Shown here one piece after another: positions 35,040 to 47,600 of a stretch of DNA of 51,010 nt. The translations under genes were made by a program, and so were the position numbers. The notes beneath the pieces were generated by a model. The model was given only the letters and a program-made list of their open reading frames with translations, was not told the origin of the DNA and ran no database searches. This DNA is from Verrucomicrobiia bacterium (GTDB lineage Bacteria; Verrucomicrobiota; Verrucomicrobiia; Limisphaerales; UBA11358): positions 1 to 51,010 of the forward strand of contig JARLJW010000054.1 of NCBI GenBank assembly GCA_031290985.1, given 5' to 3'. Within the stretch, counting starts at the first letter, position 1; each line of letters starts with the position of its first letter.

Positions 35040-37700
35040 ATGAAAACCATCTTTAAAAAACTCCGCTTCGCCGCCCTGTGCGGGGCGGCCCTGTTGCCGT
35101 TGCTCGCGCTGGCGCAGATCGGCGAGCCGGACACCATCTTTTACGGCCAGGTCATCAACCGCACCAGCGGGCAGATCGACCTCATCACCAGCGGCAACCT
35201 GGTCTGGGTCATCACGCGGCCCGACGGCAAGCAGCTCACGCTCACCGCGACGTTGCGGGCCCTGAACAAGGGTTTGTATTCCTACCGGCTCGCCGTGCCG
35301 CACGAGGCGCTGACTTACGGGCTGTTTGCGGATGGGGATGTTGTGCCGCTTTCGGCGGCGGCGGCCAATTGCAGCATAGTTTCCATCACCGTGGACGGCA
35401 CGCCGGCTGCCATCGTGGCGCCCGGCACCGGTTCTTTTGTGGTGGGCCAGAACCTGCGCTCGGCCACGTACCGGCTGGACTTGGAACTGTTCAATCCGCT
35501 CGCCAGCACCAGCGGCGATGGCATTCCGGACTGGTGGAAGACGCTTTACGGCGTGTCCGATCCCAACGCCCATCCGACGGCGGACGGCTGGTCCAACCTG
35601 CAGAAATTCCAGAACGGCGGCGCGCCCAACCAGGACAACCGCTACCCGACGCTGTTGAACCGCGAATGCTGGGTCTATGCCGATGGCCGCACCGAAGTTC
35701 CGCTGGCTGTGGTGGATTCCGACAGCGCCAGCACAAACATTTATTTCACGCTCACCACCCTGCCGGCGAACGGCACTTTTTATCTCCGCAACTATTCCAA
35801 CGACGTGACGCTGGCCGCCGGGGCAAAGTTCACGCTGGATGATGTCAACCGCGGCCGGCTGATCTTCGCCCACGCCGGTCCGGGGGCGTTTGCGGTGCCG
35901 ACGAGTTTCAACTTGAACCTGTGCGATGAAAATCCGGCGCACGGCACGAACTACACCGTCTGGCTGAATGTTTATCGTCCGAATTATCCTGATGCGGTCA
36001 CGCAGGCGGCGCAGGCGGCGGCGGCGGCGCCATTCGGGTTTGCGGACGTTCCCGGCCTGTCCTTCGACGAGCAGCAGATGCTGATCAATTATTTCCTGAG
36101 CCGCGATCATGGTTACATTGTTGCGGACGCGTCGCGGTTCGCCTCGTCGCGGACGAACCAGGCGGCCAGCGTGAGCTTCGATCGCGAACAATCGCATGTG
36201 CTCGTCGGCGGCGCGGGCAATGACCGGTTGGTGGGCGGCGCGTTGGGCGACATCCTCATCGGCGGGCGGGGCAACGATGTGCTGCATGGCGGCGGCGGCA
36301 ACGACCTGTTCATCATCCCCGGTGTCAACAGCGGCAATGACACCATCGAAGATTTCTCGGCCACGAACGGCGATGCGCTGGACATCTCGCGCGTGCTGAT
36401 CGGCACGGCCTGGCAGTTGACCAACTATGTGCAACTGGCGACGGACGGCACCAACACCTATCTCGGCATCAACTATGCGGGCGCCGGCACTGGTTTCACC
36501 AACATGACGGTCACGTTGCAGGGCGTTCAATACACCCAGGCCAATCTGCGGGCGCTGTGCGATGGCGGCAATCTGCTGACCGGGTACAAGGCGCTCTCGC
36601 CAAGCGTGTCCATCGCGGCAACGGTACCGGCCGCCAGCGAAAACGGCCCGGTGGCCGGACAGTTCACGCTGACCCGCAGCGGTTCGGCGAGTTCAGCGGT
36701 GACCGTCAACTTGATCGTTTCCGGCTCGGCTGTGAATGGCAGCAGCTATCAATTGATCGCGAGCCAGGCCACCTTTGCCGCGGGCCAGCACACGCTGACG
36801 ATCCCGGTCAACACCTATCCAACCACGGATACATTGACGCAGTATGTGCAGGTGGCCGTGTCCGCGGGCACCGGCTATGACATTGGGGCGTCCCCGTCAG
36901 CCCAAGTTTCCATCGAGCCGCTCGCGGCGCAGATCACCATCCAGGCGGTCGTGAACACGGCGACCAAAAACGACCAGTCGCCGGCCATCTTTGTGGTGTC
37001 GCGCGGCGGGATCCTGAGCAGCGTGCTTTCCGTGCGGCTGGACGTCAGCGGCACGGCCTCCAGCCTCACCGACTATACGATGACGGATGACAGCGGCCGG
37101 ACAATTTCCACGACGTTCCCGCTGGTCAGCATGCCGGCGAACCAGACCGAGGCGTTTGTTTACATCACACCCAAGACAACAGCGAACATTGCGACCGGTC
37201 CGAAGTACGTGCAGTTGACCGTCAAGACCAACTCCACATACAAGGTTTTGAACCCCAGCTTTGACCGCGCCTTCATCCTGAACCAGTTGATGACCGGCCT
37301 GGCCTGGCAGCAGTCCTTTTTCCCCGCCGTATCGGATGACTGGAACACGTTCGCGAGCCGCGACACGGGCAACAAGGGCGTCCGCAACCTGTACCGGTAC
37401 GCCTTCGGTTTGAACCCGACCAATCCGGTCGTGACGAACGGGCTGCCGTTCTACCAGATCGTGAATGACCACCTGGCCGTCACCTTCCGGCATCCGCTGG
37501 CGGTCACGGATTATGACTACATTCCGCAGGTGTCGGACGACCTGGTGACCTGGAGCGCGCTGTCGAATGACGTCGAGCCGTTCACCGCGCCGAATGCAAA
37601 CACCAACGATGTCGAGACCGTGTCCTACCGCTCAAAGAGCACGGTGCACGGCGGCAACAAGACGAAACAATTCATGCGCGTGACGCTCCAGCCGCATTGA
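35040..37700 (+). CDS. exported RTX / Calx-beta repeat protein
   Basis: From ATG 35040 the protein is 886 residues. I chose it because MKTIFKKLRFAALCGAALL starts a signal peptide and avoids overlap with the preceding stop. Features in order: beta domain (28-150); GDGIPDWWKTLYG at about 159-171, a calcium-loop motif common in Verrucomicrobiota exoproteins; a CSPG-like repeat at about 217-311 (NRGRLIFAHAG); RTX calcium-binding nonapeptides at about 384-435 (GGAGNDRLVGG, GGRGNDVLHGG, GGGGNDLFI); two Calx-beta-like domains at about 521-618 and 627-737; and a C-terminal YAFGLNPTNP...FMRVTLQPH domain of the shared exoprotein type. The likely role is a calcium-stabilised extracellular or surface protein. 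Confidence 0.9.
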   Translation: MKTIFKKLRFAALCGAALLPLLALAQIGEPDTIFYGQVINRTSGQIDLITSGNLVWVITRPDGKQLTLTATLRALNKGLYSYRLAVPHEALTYGLFADGDVVPLSAAAANCSIVSITVDGTPAAIVAPGTGSFVVGQNLRSATYRLDLELFNPLASTSGDGIPDWWKTLYGVSDPNAHPTADGWSNLQKFQNGGAPNQDNRYPTLLNRECWVYADGRTEVPLAVVDSDSASTNIYFTLTTLPANGTFYLRNYSNDVTLAAGAKFTLDDVNRGRLIFAHAGPGAFAVPTSFNLNLCDENPAHGTNYTVWLNVYRPNYPDAVTQAAQAAAAAPFGFADVPGLSFDEQQMLINYFLSRDHGYIVADASRFASSRTNQAASVSFDREQSHVLVGGAGNDRLVGGALGDILIGGRGNDVLHGGGGNDLFIIPGVNSGNDTIEDFSATNGDALDISRVLIGTAWQLTNYVQLATDGTNTYLGINYAGAGTGFTNMTVTLQGVQYTQANLRALCDGGNLLTGYKALSPSVSIAATVPAASENGPVAGQFTLTRSGSASSAVTVNLIVSGSAVNGSSYQLIASQATFAAGQHTLTIPVNTYPTTDTLTQYVQVAVSAGTGYDIGASPSAQVSIEPLAAQITIQAVVNTATKNDQSPAIFVVSRGGILSSVLSVRLDVSGTASSLTDYTMTDDSGRTISTTFPLVSMPANQTEAFVYITPKTTANIATGPKYVQLTVKTNSTYKVLNPSFDRAFILNQLMTGLAWQQSFFPAVSDDWNTFASRDTGNKGVRNLYRYAFGLNPTNPVVTNGLPFYQIVNDHLAVTFRHPLAVTDYDYIPQVSDDLVTWSALSNDVEPFTAPNANTNDVETVSYRSKSTVHGGNKTKQFMRVTLQPH

Positions 37701-37720
37701 AACCGCCCGGCGAAACCTGA

Positions 37721-38680
37721 ATGAAATCATTTTTGCGAATCAACCTGGCCTGCGCCGTGCTGGCGGCGGTCGTTTTCGCCGGCTGCTCCAAGAAGCCCGC
37801 CGCCGATGTGCTGGCACGCGTGGGGGACCGGGAAATCACCGTGGCCGATTTCAAGGCGGAATATGAACAGCGGCAGAGGAACCGGCTGCCGTTGCCCGAC
37901 CGCCAGGTGCTGCTCGACCAGATGATCGACCGCGAAACTTTTTTGCAGCAGGCCCGGGCGGCCGGACTGGACCAGACCGTGGAGGTTCGCCGCGCCTGCG
38001 AGGACATCTTGATCGCGAAGTTCAAGGAATCACAACTGGATCCGAAGGTGTCAGCGGTGAAGGTGACGCCCGAAGAGATTCAGGCGGACTACCAGAAGGA
38101 CCTGGCGCATTTCACCCAGCCGGCCAAGGCGAAGCTCGCCTTTATTTTCATCCCCGTGGATGCCCGCGCGGATACGAACAAGGTTGCCGCGGCGGCGGCA
38201 CGCGCCAGCGAAGCGCTGCAGCAGGCGGGCGCGCTGCCGTCCGGGGCGCGCGGATTTGGACAGGTGGCGGCGGATTTTTCGGATGACCAGGCAACCCGTT
38301 ATCGTGGCGGCGACGCCGGCTGGTTTGCGACGGATTCCATCGCGGACCGCTGGCCGGCGGAGGTCGTCGCGGCCGGTTTCGCCCTGAAAAATCCGGGCGA
38401 CCTGTCCGGTGTGCTGCGCGCCAAAAATGGTTTTTACCTGGTGAAAAAACTGGATGCCCGCACGGCGGCGGTCACGCCGCTGGAGCAGGTTCGTTCGACC
38501 ATCGAGCGCCGTCTGCTGCTGGCCAAACAATTGGAAGCCGGGCGGCAGTTTCAGGAGCAGGCACGCCAGGCGGCCAAAGTCTCGACCGATGCCGCCCGGC
38601 TGGCGGCGACGGCTTATCCCAACCCAACGACTGGTAAAACGGCGCAGGCCCGGATGCCGGCCTTTCCGAGCACACCCTAA
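37721..38680 (+). CDS. periplasmic parvulin-type peptidyl-prolyl isomerase lipoprotein
   Basis: The product is 319 residues. The lipobox VFAGC puts the lipidated cysteine at residue 22. A SurA/PrsA-like N-terminal helical domain (about 28-120: LARVGDREITVADFKAEYEQ) precedes a rotamase domain (about 130-255) with the parvulin signature FGQVAADFSDD...GGDAGWF. A Gln/Arg-rich helix and a Pro-rich tail end the protein. Enzymes of this kind fold outer-membrane and secreted proteins. Its place between two giant exported-protein genes (gaps of 20 and 10 bp) suggests a dedicated folding helper for them, which is inference from position. Confidence 0.93.
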   Translation: MKSFLRINLACAVLAAVVFAGCSKKPAADVLARVGDREITVADFKAEYEQRQRNRLPLPDRQVLLDQMIDRETFLQQARAAGLDQTVEVRRACEDILIAKFKESQLDPKVSAVKVTPEEIQADYQKDLAHFTQPAKAKLAFIFIPVDARADTNKVAAAAARASEALQQAGALPSGARGFGQVAADFSDDQATRYRGGDAGWFATDSIADRWPAEVVAAGFALKNPGDLSGVLRAKNGFYLVKKLDARTAAVTPLEQVRSTIERRLLLAKQLEAGRQFQEQARQAAKVSTDAARLAATAYPNPTTGKTAQARMPAFPSTP

Positions 38681-38690
38681 AATTTACGAC

Positions 38691-41600
38691 ATGAAATCCC
38701 ATTCCCCCCTCATCCGGTGCGCCGGGCGGCAGCTTCGCTGGTTGTCGCTTGGATTAATTTGCCAGGTGGCCGCGACCAACGCCTGGGCAGTCGCCGGTCC
38801 GACCATCACCGGCACATCGTCCACCCTCAACATCAACGACGCGCAGACCTCGACGATGTTTCAGAACGCCACCGTGACCGCCGGCACCACCAACGTATTG
38901 ACGGTGACCGTGGATTTTGTGGCGACGAACCTCGGCACGCTGGCACCGTTGCCGTCGGGCGTGGTGCGCAATGGCAACAACTATGTGATCGGCCCCGCCA
39001 CGGATTCCGCCGCCACCACCATCCTGAACCAGTTGACGTTTACCCCGGTCAATAATCTTATCCCGGTGGGCAGCGCGTCCAATGTGGTTTTTCACGTGTC
39101 TGCCGTGGATGCCAACAACAATTCCTCCACCGTCCGGACTACGACGGTGCAGGTGACGGCCTTGAATGATCCGCCGACGCTTACCGCTTCCGGGGTGTTC
39201 CGGATCAATGACAAGCAGACGGCGAGCCCGTTTGGAAGCGTCAGTGCATCCGACCCGGATAACAGCGGCACCCAACCGCAGACCATCACCATCACGCTGG
39301 CCCATACGAACACGGGATTCCTGGTGGTGGGCGCGAGCGGATTTGTCAGCAACAACCTGACCTACACCTTGACCGGGGTCGCCCCGGCCGCCGTGGGCAA
39401 TGCCATCAGCGGCCTGATTTACCAACCCATCGAGAACGTGCTGCCGGTCGGCCAGTATGACACCAATGTTTTCACGATTGTCGACTCAGATGGTGTGCTG
39501 ACGGCTACGAACACCGGCGTGAGCGTGATTGTGCTCTCCACGAACGATGCGCCGGTCCTGACCGGAGCCCCGGCCAGCCATATCCCCATCGCCACGGGGC
39601 ACAGCCTTTCGCCCTCGCCTTTCGCCACGCTCACTTTGCGGGACGTGGATCAAAATGATAACATCAGTGATCCAAACGGGCAGACCCTGAACTGGAGCGT
39701 GACCTTGACGGGGCCGCCGCCGCTGGGCCAACTGACCCTGAGCGGTAATCCGGTGGGCACCGCGTACAGCAGCAGCGGCGAGCCGCCCACCGCCACTGCT
39801 TCCTTGCGTAATTTGAGCTATCTGGCACCGGTGCAAACCATCGCCGGCACCAACTTCCTGCAGATCGCCATCACGGCAGACGACCAGCATGGCGGCCGCC
39901 TCACCAACTACATCAATCTGGACCTGTATTCAATCATCCTGCCGCCGGGCCTGTCCGGCACGCAGTCCGGCCAGACGGTCAATGACAACGCGACCATTGC
40001 GCCGTTCTCCAAGGTGACGATCCAGAGCCACAACGGCAATCCGGTCACGCTCAAGATTCAACTGGCCGGCGTCGCGACCAACGACATCCAGGGCAGCTTC
40101 CTCAACCTGGGCAATTTCATAAAGGACAGCAGCGTGTCGCCGTCGGTCTACCAGTTTTCAGGCACCAGCGAGGCGGCGACGGCCGCCATCGAGGCGCTGC
40201 TCTTCCAGCCCACGCCCAACCGCATCAACGGTTCCCAGACGGACGTCGCCACGTTTGGCATCACGTTGATCGACGGCACCATCACCAATGCGCCGGATTT
40301 TTCCACGGCCGTCACCATCGTGCCGGTGAACGACGTGCCCACGATCTTCGGCATCTCGCCGCTGACCACGATCCAGGACAACCAGACCTTGCCGCCCTTC
40401 AGCACGGTTTTAATCAGCGACGTGGATGAGGGCGGCCAGCAGGTCAACACGTGCACCATCACGATGAACAATCCGACCAACGGCATTTTCAGCTACAGCA
40501 GCCTGACCAATTCCACGTTCACCACCAACGGCAGCAGCTACACGATGAGCGGCACGCCGGCGGCCATCACGGCGGCCATTCGCAAGCTCGTTTTTGTGCC
40601 GACGGCCAACGAAGTGGCAGTGGGCCTGACCGTGACGACCACTTTCTCGGTGGTGCTGGATGACGGGCACGGCGGCCATGTGGTGAACAACGCCACGGCG
40701 ATCCGCGTGGCCTCGGTCAGCGGCATGCCGGTGGTAAGCATCCCGGTGCCGCAGCCGGCCTCGCTGCCGGCCGGCACCAATGTGCTGCCGTTTGCGGGAG
40801 TCTCCATCTCCGACCCGACCGCGTTGAAGGTCAACTTGCGCATCAACAACCCCGCGCAGGGTTATTTTGCCACCAACAGCGTGAACAGCAACGGCTTCAC
40901 CAACCGCGGTGGCGGGAATTATTACATCGCCGGCACGGCGGCCAGCGTCAACACGGCAATGCAGAACCTGGCCTTTGTTCCAGCGAGCAATCTGCCGTTC
41001 GGCTCGGTCATTAATTTCACGATCAGCGTGACGAACGCGCTGCCGAATTATGTGTCCGTGAACCACGCCATCATTCTGCGCACGGTGCGGAATTCTTATA
41101 TCGTCACCAAGCTGACGGACTATGACCCGGCGGGCAACGTGGCGGCCAACCTTCAGGTGGGCACGCTGCGCAACGCCATCGCCAACGCCCGGAGCGGCGA
41201 CCACATCACCTTTGACATCCGTTCCGGTGTGGCGGGCGTGGCGGATTATCCGGCGGTCATCCGGCTGGTGAAGACGCTGACCCTTAACAATGACGTGACC
41301 TTTGACGGACCCGGCGCGGACCGGCTGACGATCAGCGGTGACAGCGACGGCAACGGCACACCGGATGTGGAACTATTCACCGTCAACGCCAAGGTGGTGG
41401 CGAACCGGCTGGCGTTTGCGAACGGGTATGCGTCCGCTGCGGGCGGTGCCTTTGAAGTGAATGCGACAGGCAGCCTGAAGTTGAGCTATTGTTCCCTGAC
41501 CGGCTGCCGCGCCGATCAATGGGGTGGTGCGGTAGACATCAATGGCGGTGTCCTGAACGCCGACCACTGCCTTTTCGCCGGCAACAGCACGAGCTCCCAA

Positions 41601-44600
41601 CTGGGGCAGAGCGGCGGTGCGGTTTCGATCTATTCGGAGCAGGTCTGCACCCTGCTGGCCGACACCTTTGCGACCAACCAGCAGAACTCGGCGGGCGGGC
41701 TTGGCGGCGGTGCGTTGTATGCCGAGACGTACGATCCGGGTGTGGAACTGGATGTTCACGTCCTGAGCTGCACTTTTGTCGGGAACCTGGATGCCGGCGG
41801 CCAGGGCTCATCCATCCGCCCGAACGTGGAAAACACGTACGTCGAATTGCAGAATACCATCCTGGCGGACGGCCAGGGCAAGAACATCGAGATGGACCAG
41901 TCTGGCAATGTGCTTTCTCTGGGCGGAAATATTTCGGACGACAGCACCTATTCGATCTTCTCCGCGGGCGGGGTGCCGCAGGACAATTTTGTTTTTTCGC
42001 CGCCGCTGGACCAGACCAACGTTTCGCCGGCGAGCCTGTTTTCCGCGCTGGCCAACAACAGCGGCCCGACGGCGACGTGCGCCCTGATCCCGGGCAGCAG
42101 CGCGCTGAACAACGCCATTTCCAATTTTCCGGCCGCACCGTTCTTCGCCACGCTGGGCACGGATCAGCGCGGCTATTTCCGCACCAACACGCCGGACATT
42201 GGCGCGTTTGAAGCGGGCGCCTCGCAGCGCATCATCATCGAGGAAATCGGCTTCAATCCGCCGAACACGAACGAACAGTTCATTGAATTCTATGTGCCGC
42301 GCGATTCCACGGCGCTGGACTTGGGCGGCTTCCAGGTGCTGGTGGATGGCGTGTTGCGCCACACGTTTGCAAGCCAGGTGATGCAACCAGGTCAAGGGCT
42401 GGTGCTGTTTTCACTCAATTCGACGAACTCGAGTGTTCCCGGTTACATCCAGAAGGCGGCGGGTGCGTTGTCGTTGAGCCAGGAGGGCGGCGTCATCACG
42501 CTCTTGAACCCGGCCGGCCAGACGGTGTTCGAGGCGGATTATGTCGGGGCGTTTGTCTCGACCGACCCGAACGATTACGGTTATCTGACCAATCCCAACC
42601 AGTCCCTGGTTTTGTCGCCGCTGTTCCAGGGTGTTTTCCTGCCCTACGACCGCGTGGTGGCCAAGGACGGCGGGTCAAATACCAACGGCCTGTCGGATCC
42701 GGGCTACGACGACAAGCATGTTCCACTGTCCGGAGACAATGCGCCGCCCATCGCCTACGGCGACAGTGCGGCCACGGATGCGCATACAATCATCCCGGCG
42801 ATCGCGGTCCTGGCCAACGATGTCGATCCGGACATCACGGACACGATCGAGGTGGTGGACGTGGGAACGAACGACATTGTTGGCGAGACCAACCAGATTG
42901 GTTACAGCGCGTTGGGCGCGCGGTTGACCATCAACAATTCGCCCACCGCCGGTGCGAGCATCATGTACGACCCGACGGCGTCGGCGTATCTGGAATCGCT
43001 GCCCCAGGGCAGCAATGTCGTGGACACGTTCCAGTACACGATTTTGGACTATTCCAACAACGTCCCGCATGACCGGGGCAGCAATCCGGCCGCCAACACC
43101 GCCAACGCCACGGCCACCGTCACGGTGGCGGTGGTTGGCGTGAATTCGCCGCCCGCGCCCCAGAATGACAGTACGAATACGAGCGCACGGTTGACGACGT
43201 TCGAGGACACCGTGCTCGATTTCACCACGGCCACGAATATTTTGTGGAACGACATCGACACGAACAGCGATGACAGCAGCCTCACGCTGTCCATCATCTC
43301 CCTCTGCGCGACCAATGGCTACGTGCCGAACCTCACGAACATCACCACGGCGCTGGGCGCGACGGTGTGGCTGGACATCCGCTTTGACCGCAACCAGACG
43401 CACATCACCTACGACCCGCGCGGGTCGGCGGTGCTGAACGCGCTGGCCACCAACCAGTGGGTGAATGACACTTTCTATTACACGGTGCGGGACCGGTATG
43501 GGGCGGTTGGCACCGCGGCGATCAGCATCCGTGTGAACGGCGTGGATGATGCGCCCACGGCGAATCCGGACTCGCTCACCACGGACGAAAACACCGCGCT
43601 CACCGTGCCCGCCGCGTATTTTCTGGCGAATGACACAGACCCGGACAACGGCGCCACCTTGAGCATCGCCAGCGTCACGCCGTTCAGCGCCGACGGTGCG
43701 AGCGTGCAACTGGTGGGCACAAATGTCGTCTACAACCCGGCAGTCTCCACAATTTTGAATGCGCTGGCGCAAAAAGAATTTGCGACCGACACCTTCACCT
43801 ACACTGTGACGGATGGATTGGGCCTGACGAGCAATGCGGTCGTGACGGTGCGCGTGGCGGGGGTGAATGACGTCCCGGTGCTGCAGCCGGATTTTTACAC
43901 GACGAACGAAGATTCGTTGCTGACGGTGCCGGCGGCGCAGGGCGTGCTGGCCAACGACCACGATCCGGATGCGCATGACACCATCCGGGTGATTCCGTTT
44001 ACGATCAACACGGCGACGAATTGCTACACCGGCCCGAACGGCGGGGTGCCGGTCACGATGGCCGCCAACGGCAGCTTCACCTTTGATCCCCGGGTGGCGC
44101 TCGACGGTTTGAAGCAGGGCGAAGTGTTTCAGGACACGTTCAGCTATGTGGTGATGGACCACAGCCTGAGCATCGCGAACGATGACAACTTCTCGGTGAA
44201 CACCGGCACCTCGAACAACGTGCTCGCGGTGCTGGCCAATGACGCGGTGCTGTCGGGCGTCGGCGGCGCGTTCACGATCACCGGGGTATCGACGCCGGAC
44301 CACGGCGGAACGGTCGCGATCAATACGGCCAATAACGCGCTGAGCTACACGCCGGCGGCGGGCTATGTCGGGCCGGAAACCTTCAGCTACATGAATTCCG
44401 ACGGCCTCGGCGGCGGGGATCATGCGACGGTCACGGTGACCGTGGCCGGCAGCACGCTGTACGCGGTGGCGGATGCGTTCACCGTGGCGAAGGGCACGAC
44501 CAACGTCCTGAACCTGCTGGCGAACGACGTCATCATCCCGGCCACCGGCGCAAACATCAGCATCACCGGGTTCAGTCCGCCGGCCCAGGGCGGCACGCTG

Positions 44601-47600
44601 TCCTTCAACGGCACCGGGCCGAACAACGCGGTGAACTACACGCCGAATCCGGCCGTGTCCGCGCCGTACGCGGATACGTTCACGTACACGATCACGAGCG
44701 GTTCGCTGACGGCCACGGGCCAGGTCACGGTCACGGTGGTGGATCGCGCCAATGCGCTTTCGCTGGCGGCGGGCAACGACCGGTTCACGGTCATCGCCGG
44801 CAGCGGCAACAACGTGCTCGATGTCCTGACCAATGACATTGTCATGCCCGGCACGGTGAGCAACCTGTTCATCACCGGGTTCACGACGAACAGCCTGCTG
44901 GGCACGGTTTCATTGAACGCGGCGCAAACGCGGCTGTTGTACAAGCCCGGCCCGGGAATCACCAGCCAGTCGGAATCGTTCACCTATTATTTTAGCGACG
45001 GCGCGGGCGGCACGGGTTCCGCCTCGGTGCTGGTCCAAGTGGTGCCCGGCGGATTTGCGGCGAACGACGACAACTTTTTGATCGTGAAGAACAGCACGAA
45101 CACGCTGCCGGTGATGGTGAATGACGTGGAACTGCCGAACATCGGCCAGACGCTGTTCATCAGCGACGTGGGGATCGGGACCAACGCGCCGAGCCACGGC
45201 ACGGTGACGATCAACGGTCCCGGCACGGGGCTGATCTACATTCCGACGCCCAATTACAATGGCGTGGATGACTTCACCTACGAGATTTCCGACGGCAGCC
45301 CGGCGCGGGCGCTCGGGCATGTGCACGTGACGATACTGGACAACTCGGCGGCTCCGTCCAACCCGGATGTGTACCGCGTGGCGCGGGAGAGCGCGAACAA
45401 CGTGCTGCCGGTGCTGGCGAACGATTACACGCTGCCCCCCACGCCGGGCGCGCTGAAGATCATCGCCTTGCAGACAGGCGGTGCCCATGCCACGGTGACC
45501 ATCAACGGCAACAGCATCAACAACTCGCTGTTCTATACGCCGAATGCGGGTTTCATCGGGCGCGATTATTTCAGCTATGTTTTCACGGATACCTACGGCA
45601 ACCAGGGAACGAACCTGGTGACCGTGACGGTGGGCGACCTCGCGCCGCGCGACGATGCGTTCAATGTAGTTTCCGGCACCACCAATAATTTCCTGGATGT
45701 GCGGGCCAATGACTATTCCATTCCGGACACCAACGCCTTGCGGACGATCTACACCGTCGGCACGCCGGACCAGGGCGGCGCGGCGACCACCAACAACGGC
45801 GCGACGGGCGTTTGGTATACCCCTGCACCGGGTTTCACGGGCGTGGAGCATTTCAGCTATCAGCTTAAGGATGACACGACGAACATCTTCGCCGCCAATG
45901 TAACGGTGACCGTCCGCCGCAACGGTTCAGATCGCGATACCAACACCGTGACCGTCGCGGTCGTGGGCGTGAACGACGAACCCACCATCACCGGTGCGCA
46001 AAGCGGTTTCCATATCACGGACAAACAGACGATCCAGCCGTTCACCAACGATGTCATCGGCGACCTGGACGAGTGCGGCTTCCAGTTGAACACCGTCACG
46101 GTGCGCCTGGACAACGCGGTGAAGGGCACGCTGACGAATCTTGGCGGGTTTGTGAGCATCGCCCCGGGCGTTTACCAGATGCAGGATACGCCGCCGGCCA
46201 TCACCGCGTCCTTGAAGGCGCTGGTCTTTGTGCCCACGGAGAACCGGATCATTGTGCCGACCTCGGAACTGACCACGTTCACCATTGTGGCGAACGACGG
46301 TTACGGTTTGCCGGTCACCAATAATACCACGACCGTGCTGGTGGATTCCGTGAATGACGCGCCCGTGATCAGCGGCACGCAGGGCGGCTTCCAGATCAAC
46401 GACAAGCAGACGGTGCAGCCGTTCACGACCGCCGTCATCACCGAGGTGGATGATTCCACGCTGCAATCGCTGAACGTCCGCGTGAGCCTGGATAACGCGG
46501 TGAAGGGCGTGCTGCAAAATCTGGGCGGCTTCACCAACGCCGGCAACGGGGTTTACATCATGCAGGGCATTGCGGCGAACATCACCACGTCGCTCAAGAC
46601 GCTGGTGTTCGTGCCGACGGAAAACCGCATCACGGTGCCGACTTCCGAAGTCACCACGCTGACCATCAGCGTGAACGACGGGTTCACCAGCAGCCCGGTG
46701 ACGAATAATGCCACGACGATCACCGTGACGGCAACCAACGATCCGTCCACGATCGCCGGTGTCCAAGGTGGCTACCAGATCAACGACAAGCAGACGGTGG
46801 CGCCGTTCACGAATGTCATCATCGCCGACGTGGATGATCTCGGCCTCCAGCCGTTGAATGTCACGGTGGCGCTGGACCTGGCGGCGAAGGGCGTGCTGCA
46901 AAATCTCGGCGGCTTCACCAATTCCGCGCCGGGCATCTACACGATGCGCGGTGTGGCCACGAATGTTTCGAGTTCCATCCGGAACCTGACCTTCAAGCCG
47001 ACGGAGAACCGCATCACGGTGCCGGCCTCTGAACTCACCACGCTCACGATCACCGTGAATGACGGTTTCCAGCTTCCGTTCATCACCGATGCCAACACCA
47101 CCATCACCGTCACGGCCACGAATGACCCGCCGACGATTGTGGGCACGGCCACCAACAACATCACGGACAAGCAGACGGTGCAGCCGTTCAGCTCCGTGAC
47201 GTTCGGTGACGTGGACAATCTCGCGGCCGTGCCGGCGAACCCGCAGGTGCTGACCGCGCGGATCGTCATGGACAATCTGGACAAGGGCAGCCTGTCGAAC
47301 CTCGGCGGCTTCACGGTGGTGAGCAATGGCGTCTTCCAAATGGCCGGCTTTGCGCCGGCGCTGACGACGGCCATCCGCGGCCTGCTCTACACGCCGGTTG
47401 AGAACCTTATCACGGTGCCGACGACGGCGACGATCCACTTCAACCTCAGCGTGGCTGACGGCTTTGAGGTCAATCCGACGACCAACCTCGCCGTGGTGAA
47501 TGTGACCGCGGTGAACGATGCGCCGACCATCGCCGGCACGGTGGCGGGACAGTTGATTTATGACCGCCTGACCCTCAAGCCGTTCGCGGGGGTCTTGATC